A DNA stretch of 64,000 bases from Branchiostoma floridae (Eukaryota > Chordata > Leptocardii > Amphioxiformes > Branchiostomatidae), in NCBI RefSeq assembly GCF_000003815.2, contig NC_049990.1, positions 11,809,549 to 11,873,548 of the forward strand, read 5' to 3'. Each line of letters opens with the position of its first letter. Position 1 is the first letter of the stretch. This document shows positions 60,705 through 64,000 of this stretch, piece by piece. A program made the translations under genes and the position numbers. The notes below the pieces were generated by a model. The model saw only the letters and a program-made list of their open reading frames with translations, was not told the DNA's origin and did not search any database.

Positions 60705-63060
60705 TAGGGGATTCATGTGATTACAGTAAATGAAAGATAGTAGATGTCTAACTTAACTATGAGCTTATTGGCTCCCTATTGTTAAATGCCTTTTCAGAGT
60801 ATTGTGTTGACAGCTATATTTGAAAAGCACTGAAATTATGTTTGTTTTACTAACCATTTTATGTTTTCCATTCTACAATGCTTTCAAAGGAGTTGCAGAC
60901 TACATGTCAACTTCTAAGTCAAATTAACTATGCAATGATGCATACTAGCAACTCGCCAACATATAATGCTCACATTTTGTTCCACACACTTAAGAAATAG
61001 TCAATATATTTAGCTTTTTAAAAAAAAAGGTAGAGCGACCTTTATACTTTCGTCACATAGATGTTACAAGCATTTAAAGATATATAGACTTGATTGTCAA
61101 GAATATTACATGTTCATATCTAGTGGTGTGTACCTAAAACCCGGAGCTGGAATTGGATTAATGTAAAAACGTTTAGGGCCAAGTCCAGAGCCGTATCTGT
61201 CGTTATAATCGATGTAATAATATCAGAAATCACCCCTATATTTGAGATATATTGGTACAGGCATCGTGCTTTATGTGTTTGTTAATGGCTTAGCTCCAAG
61301 CAGATGGTGAGGTGACAGCTGTTTGGGGAACCCCGAGTTTTTTTAATATGATAATTAGTTTTATTTATGTCTGCTTAGGATATCATGGAGATGTGAAGCG
61401 TAAGTATAATTGTAAGAAGTTGAGGTACATTTAACGATAATGCTTAACAGGTATGGATGTCTCACATACTGTACTGCTGATTTGAGTGACATGGTGATTA
61501 AAATGCCATTAGGTCCTCTCATCTGGGTTGGGTGTCAGAAGTTTTATGGGCGATACAGATGTTCTGATTTTGTTACGATAAGGGACAGTTGTTAGTTGTT
61601 AGTTGTCTCTTTCGTAGCCAATGGTACTTGTTTTTTAGCAGACGGGGTTGGCGCCAAGTATTCATCTTACAGTTGGTGTAGGGCTGTCAGAGGAAAGTGT
61701 GCATCTCATTTTTGTACCGTGTGAACAGCTGATGTTATGACATATTGGTGGAAAATCAAATCACCATCTGACTAAAGTTGGCCACATCCCTTCTTCTTTC
61801 TGAGTTTCCCAACTTCCTCCCACCACACAGCTCTGAGGCACATAGTCGAACCTCAATAATGCTGACAACCTTAGACATTTTAAATGCCAAACATCAAGCT
61901 TAAGGAACACCACGCTATCATATGCCGTCGACCTCTTAAACGCGCATTACACAATTAAGTGTCACATTTTGATAATTACTAATCAGATGGACATCCTCTG
62001 TGTCATTAAATAAATACACCACTACTTTCCCATAACATTTATATCATATAACCATTACTCTCAAATACAACCGACTATAAACATACATACCATCCACAAA
62101 AAAGCAATAAATATTTCATGGAGGTATGAGGTCCCCGAACTCTAGTTACTTCATATAATTTGCATGTGTTTTTCACATTGCATGTCAATTCATGCTAACA
62201 TGTAATGTTATATGTACCACCCTCCCTCCCCCTCAATTTTTTTTCGCACACATAATATGCTATGATGGGTTCAGGTCCGGACTTACAAGTCAATGCCTAA
62301 ACCTGAACTGCTGAATCCGGACCTGAATATATGAGTTTAGGTAGTGCTATTCATGGAAGATAAATATCTTAACATGTTGATTATCGATAGCCATTAGCAT
62401 GTGCCTTGTAGGGCAGTACTCCATGTTATAGTAAGATACAAGTGTAACTGTGGTAGTTTAAGGCGGTCAAGTCGTTCTCAGTGACTTTTAGACGATTTTT
62501 AAAACTACTCTTAGCTACTTTAACTGCATGGTTTATAACGTCGGTTCACTGAATTAACGAGAAATGAAGATTGAGTTAGGTTCAGTTGTATAGTACAGTC
62601 AATTGGTTAGCTTCAGTTGTATAGTACGTGCTGTTGATATAAAATCTCCATTCCAAATTCAACCGAGTCAGCGTCTTTTATCTAAAATTTATAACGAAAG
62701 ATGAGTGAATATCATAAGCCATGTATACATAAAACTACATACATACATACATACATACATACATACATACATACATACATACATAGTTTTACATGCATCG
62801 GAGACTCAGATGACTTTAAGGTAAGTAGTAGAAGTGGAACTATATATGTATTTCTATGTCAGGTACAAGTTCTTCTACTCTACAAGCTCTATCTCTTCTC
62901 TCTTTTCTGACTCTCTCTTTGAATAGTAGTAGTTCAGAATTACATGTAGAGAATTTATGATTTAGAATCTTAGATTTAGATGCTACAGAATTTATGATTT
63001 AAAGATTGAAGTAAGATCTTCAATTTGTACGTTTTGCTGACATGTTTGCTTTATATTATG
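60705..63060. other. Downstream of NT5C1: 3' flank and repeats, no gene
   Basis: 60705 to about 61180 is probably 3' UTR and flank; I saw no clear poly(A) signal. 61180-62150 is a partial copy of the 55724 repeat, including the ATTTCATGGAGGT end near 62113. 62735-62783 is a CATA run. The rest shows nothing. Confidence 0.55.
62735..62783. repeat. CATA microsatellite
   Basis: Twelve or so CATA units, bracketed by AAAACTA and TAGTTTT. Confidence 0.95.
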
Positions 63061-63063
63061 TTA

Positions 63064-63797
63064 GAGTCCATTCCACATTTCCAAGAGGGTGTTTCTTGCC
63101 TTTTGTTCCAACATTTAGGAAATCTTTATTACATTCTAATTGTGATAAGTAATTGTTTAGAACTGGTTATAACATCATTGTGATGTTCTAAATATTTTCT
63201 ATAGTATTCAAACATGTTAGAAACATTTCTAACATCAAATTCATTATTTCTGATAGTTTCTAAACTGTTCCAACATAGATTCATCATTTGTGATCACATG
63301 TGATCCCATGTTGAAGTTCGAACATTGAAACAATATGATGAAACTGGGTCATTGGGCTGGGAGGAGGGCAATTCACACATCCCTGCCAAGTACAGGAAAT
63401 TGTGTCTGTCTGACAGCCTCTCACAAAAGAATCACCAGTGTCCACTAAAGAAAATCTAAAAATACAAGACCCAAACAAAAGACCCAACTTAGCAGCTTGG
63501 TTTATGGGGGTAATAAAAGTCTTTTATGGAAGGAAAAAATGACACAAATTTTTGAAACATGTGAGAACATGTTCCTACAATCGCAAAAGCACATAGACGT
63601 TTCTAAATTGTTAAGAAATATTTGTCATATTTGTACCATTAGGTTCCCAATGTTTCCAACATATCTAGATAGGTTCAAGCATGTCCAAACTTTTAGTTTC
63701 AATTGTTTGAACAATTTAGAACTTTAGTGACTAAAGTATTCTTTTACTTAGAATAGTTCAAACTTACTACAAATATTATTTCAAAACCCTCTCGGTA
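63064..63797. mobile_element. 707-bp inverted-repeat element family, copy 2 (right end lost)
   Basis: Begins GAGTCCATTCCA after TA and follows the element at 44867 with scattered differences to CCCTCTCGGTAT, then diverges. The terminal inverted repeat on the right is missing. Confidence 0.8.
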
Positions 63798-63904
63798 TCC
63801 TGTTCTCCAGAGAACAGCGCTCGCGGCTAAGGTTCTTTCCCGGGCCCCTAGCAACATAGCTCCGTAAATCGAATTAGCGGCCCGGGGAAAAACGCCGCCG
63901 CTAC

Positions 63905-64000
63905 GTGAAGGCGTAATTCCCTTAGCCGGCTAAGTTGTGAAGGCGTAATTCCCTTAGCCGGCTAAGTTGTGAAGGCGTAATTCCCTTAGCCGGCTAAGTT
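63905..64000. repeat. 32-bp tandem array at the window edge
   Basis: Three identical units starting GTGAAGGCGTAATTCC, each with the perfect palindrome CTTAGCCGGCTAAG. Continues past the right edge. Confidence 0.95.

Overview
This is eukaryotic, intron-rich animal DNA, AT-rich between genes and crowded with small inverted-repeat transposons. Gene content (BAP18, MFSD1, NT5C1-type nucleotidase, a filamin) and compact exons with mostly canonical GT-AG introns fit an invertebrate deuterostome. A lancelet (Branchiostoma) is my best guess, but that is inference: no species-specific marker was tested.

Layout. (1) 166-29223, minus strand: 25 coding exons of a filamin-type gene. From the first ATG (29205) they join in frame with phase-1 introns and encode 12 complete filamin Ig repeats plus part of a 13th; the 3' end lies beyond the left edge. 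No actin-binding (CH) domain precedes the ATG. From 25425 downward the exons recur as a four-exon cassette (about 177/147/84/141 nt), each coding for two Ig repeats. (2) 5305-7816 and 9693-12219, plus strand: two tandem copies of an unrecognised four-exon gene nested inside one 9.0-kb filamin intron on the opposite strand; copy 2 has a one-base deletion in exon 1. (3) 33963-37462, minus strand: BAP18, a SANT-domain chromatin subunit, six exons, 201 aa. (4) 38027-47991, plus strand: MFSD1, a lysosomal major-facilitator protein, 13 exons, 512 aa. It has a duplicated, probably mutually exclusive exon 6 and one GC-AG intron. BAP18 and MFSD1 are head to head, 564 bp apart. (5) 50741-60704, plus strand: cytosolic 5'-nucleotidase 1 (NT5C1A type), six exons, 357 aa. 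Its 7.2-kb first intron holds a 4.1-kb foldback element with a nested insertion, a LINE fragment and several inverted-repeat elements. (6) 60705-64000: repeats only.

The genes do not form a pathway; they are ordinary animal neighbours. The most unusual parts are the filamin locus (cassette periodicity, loss or absence of the actin-binding domain, tandem arrays that copy its own splice sites, nested antisense gene pair) and the alternative exon pair in MFSD1. There is a 509-base assembly gap (46495-47003) in MFSD1 intron 11. I saw no tRNA, rRNA or CRISPR.
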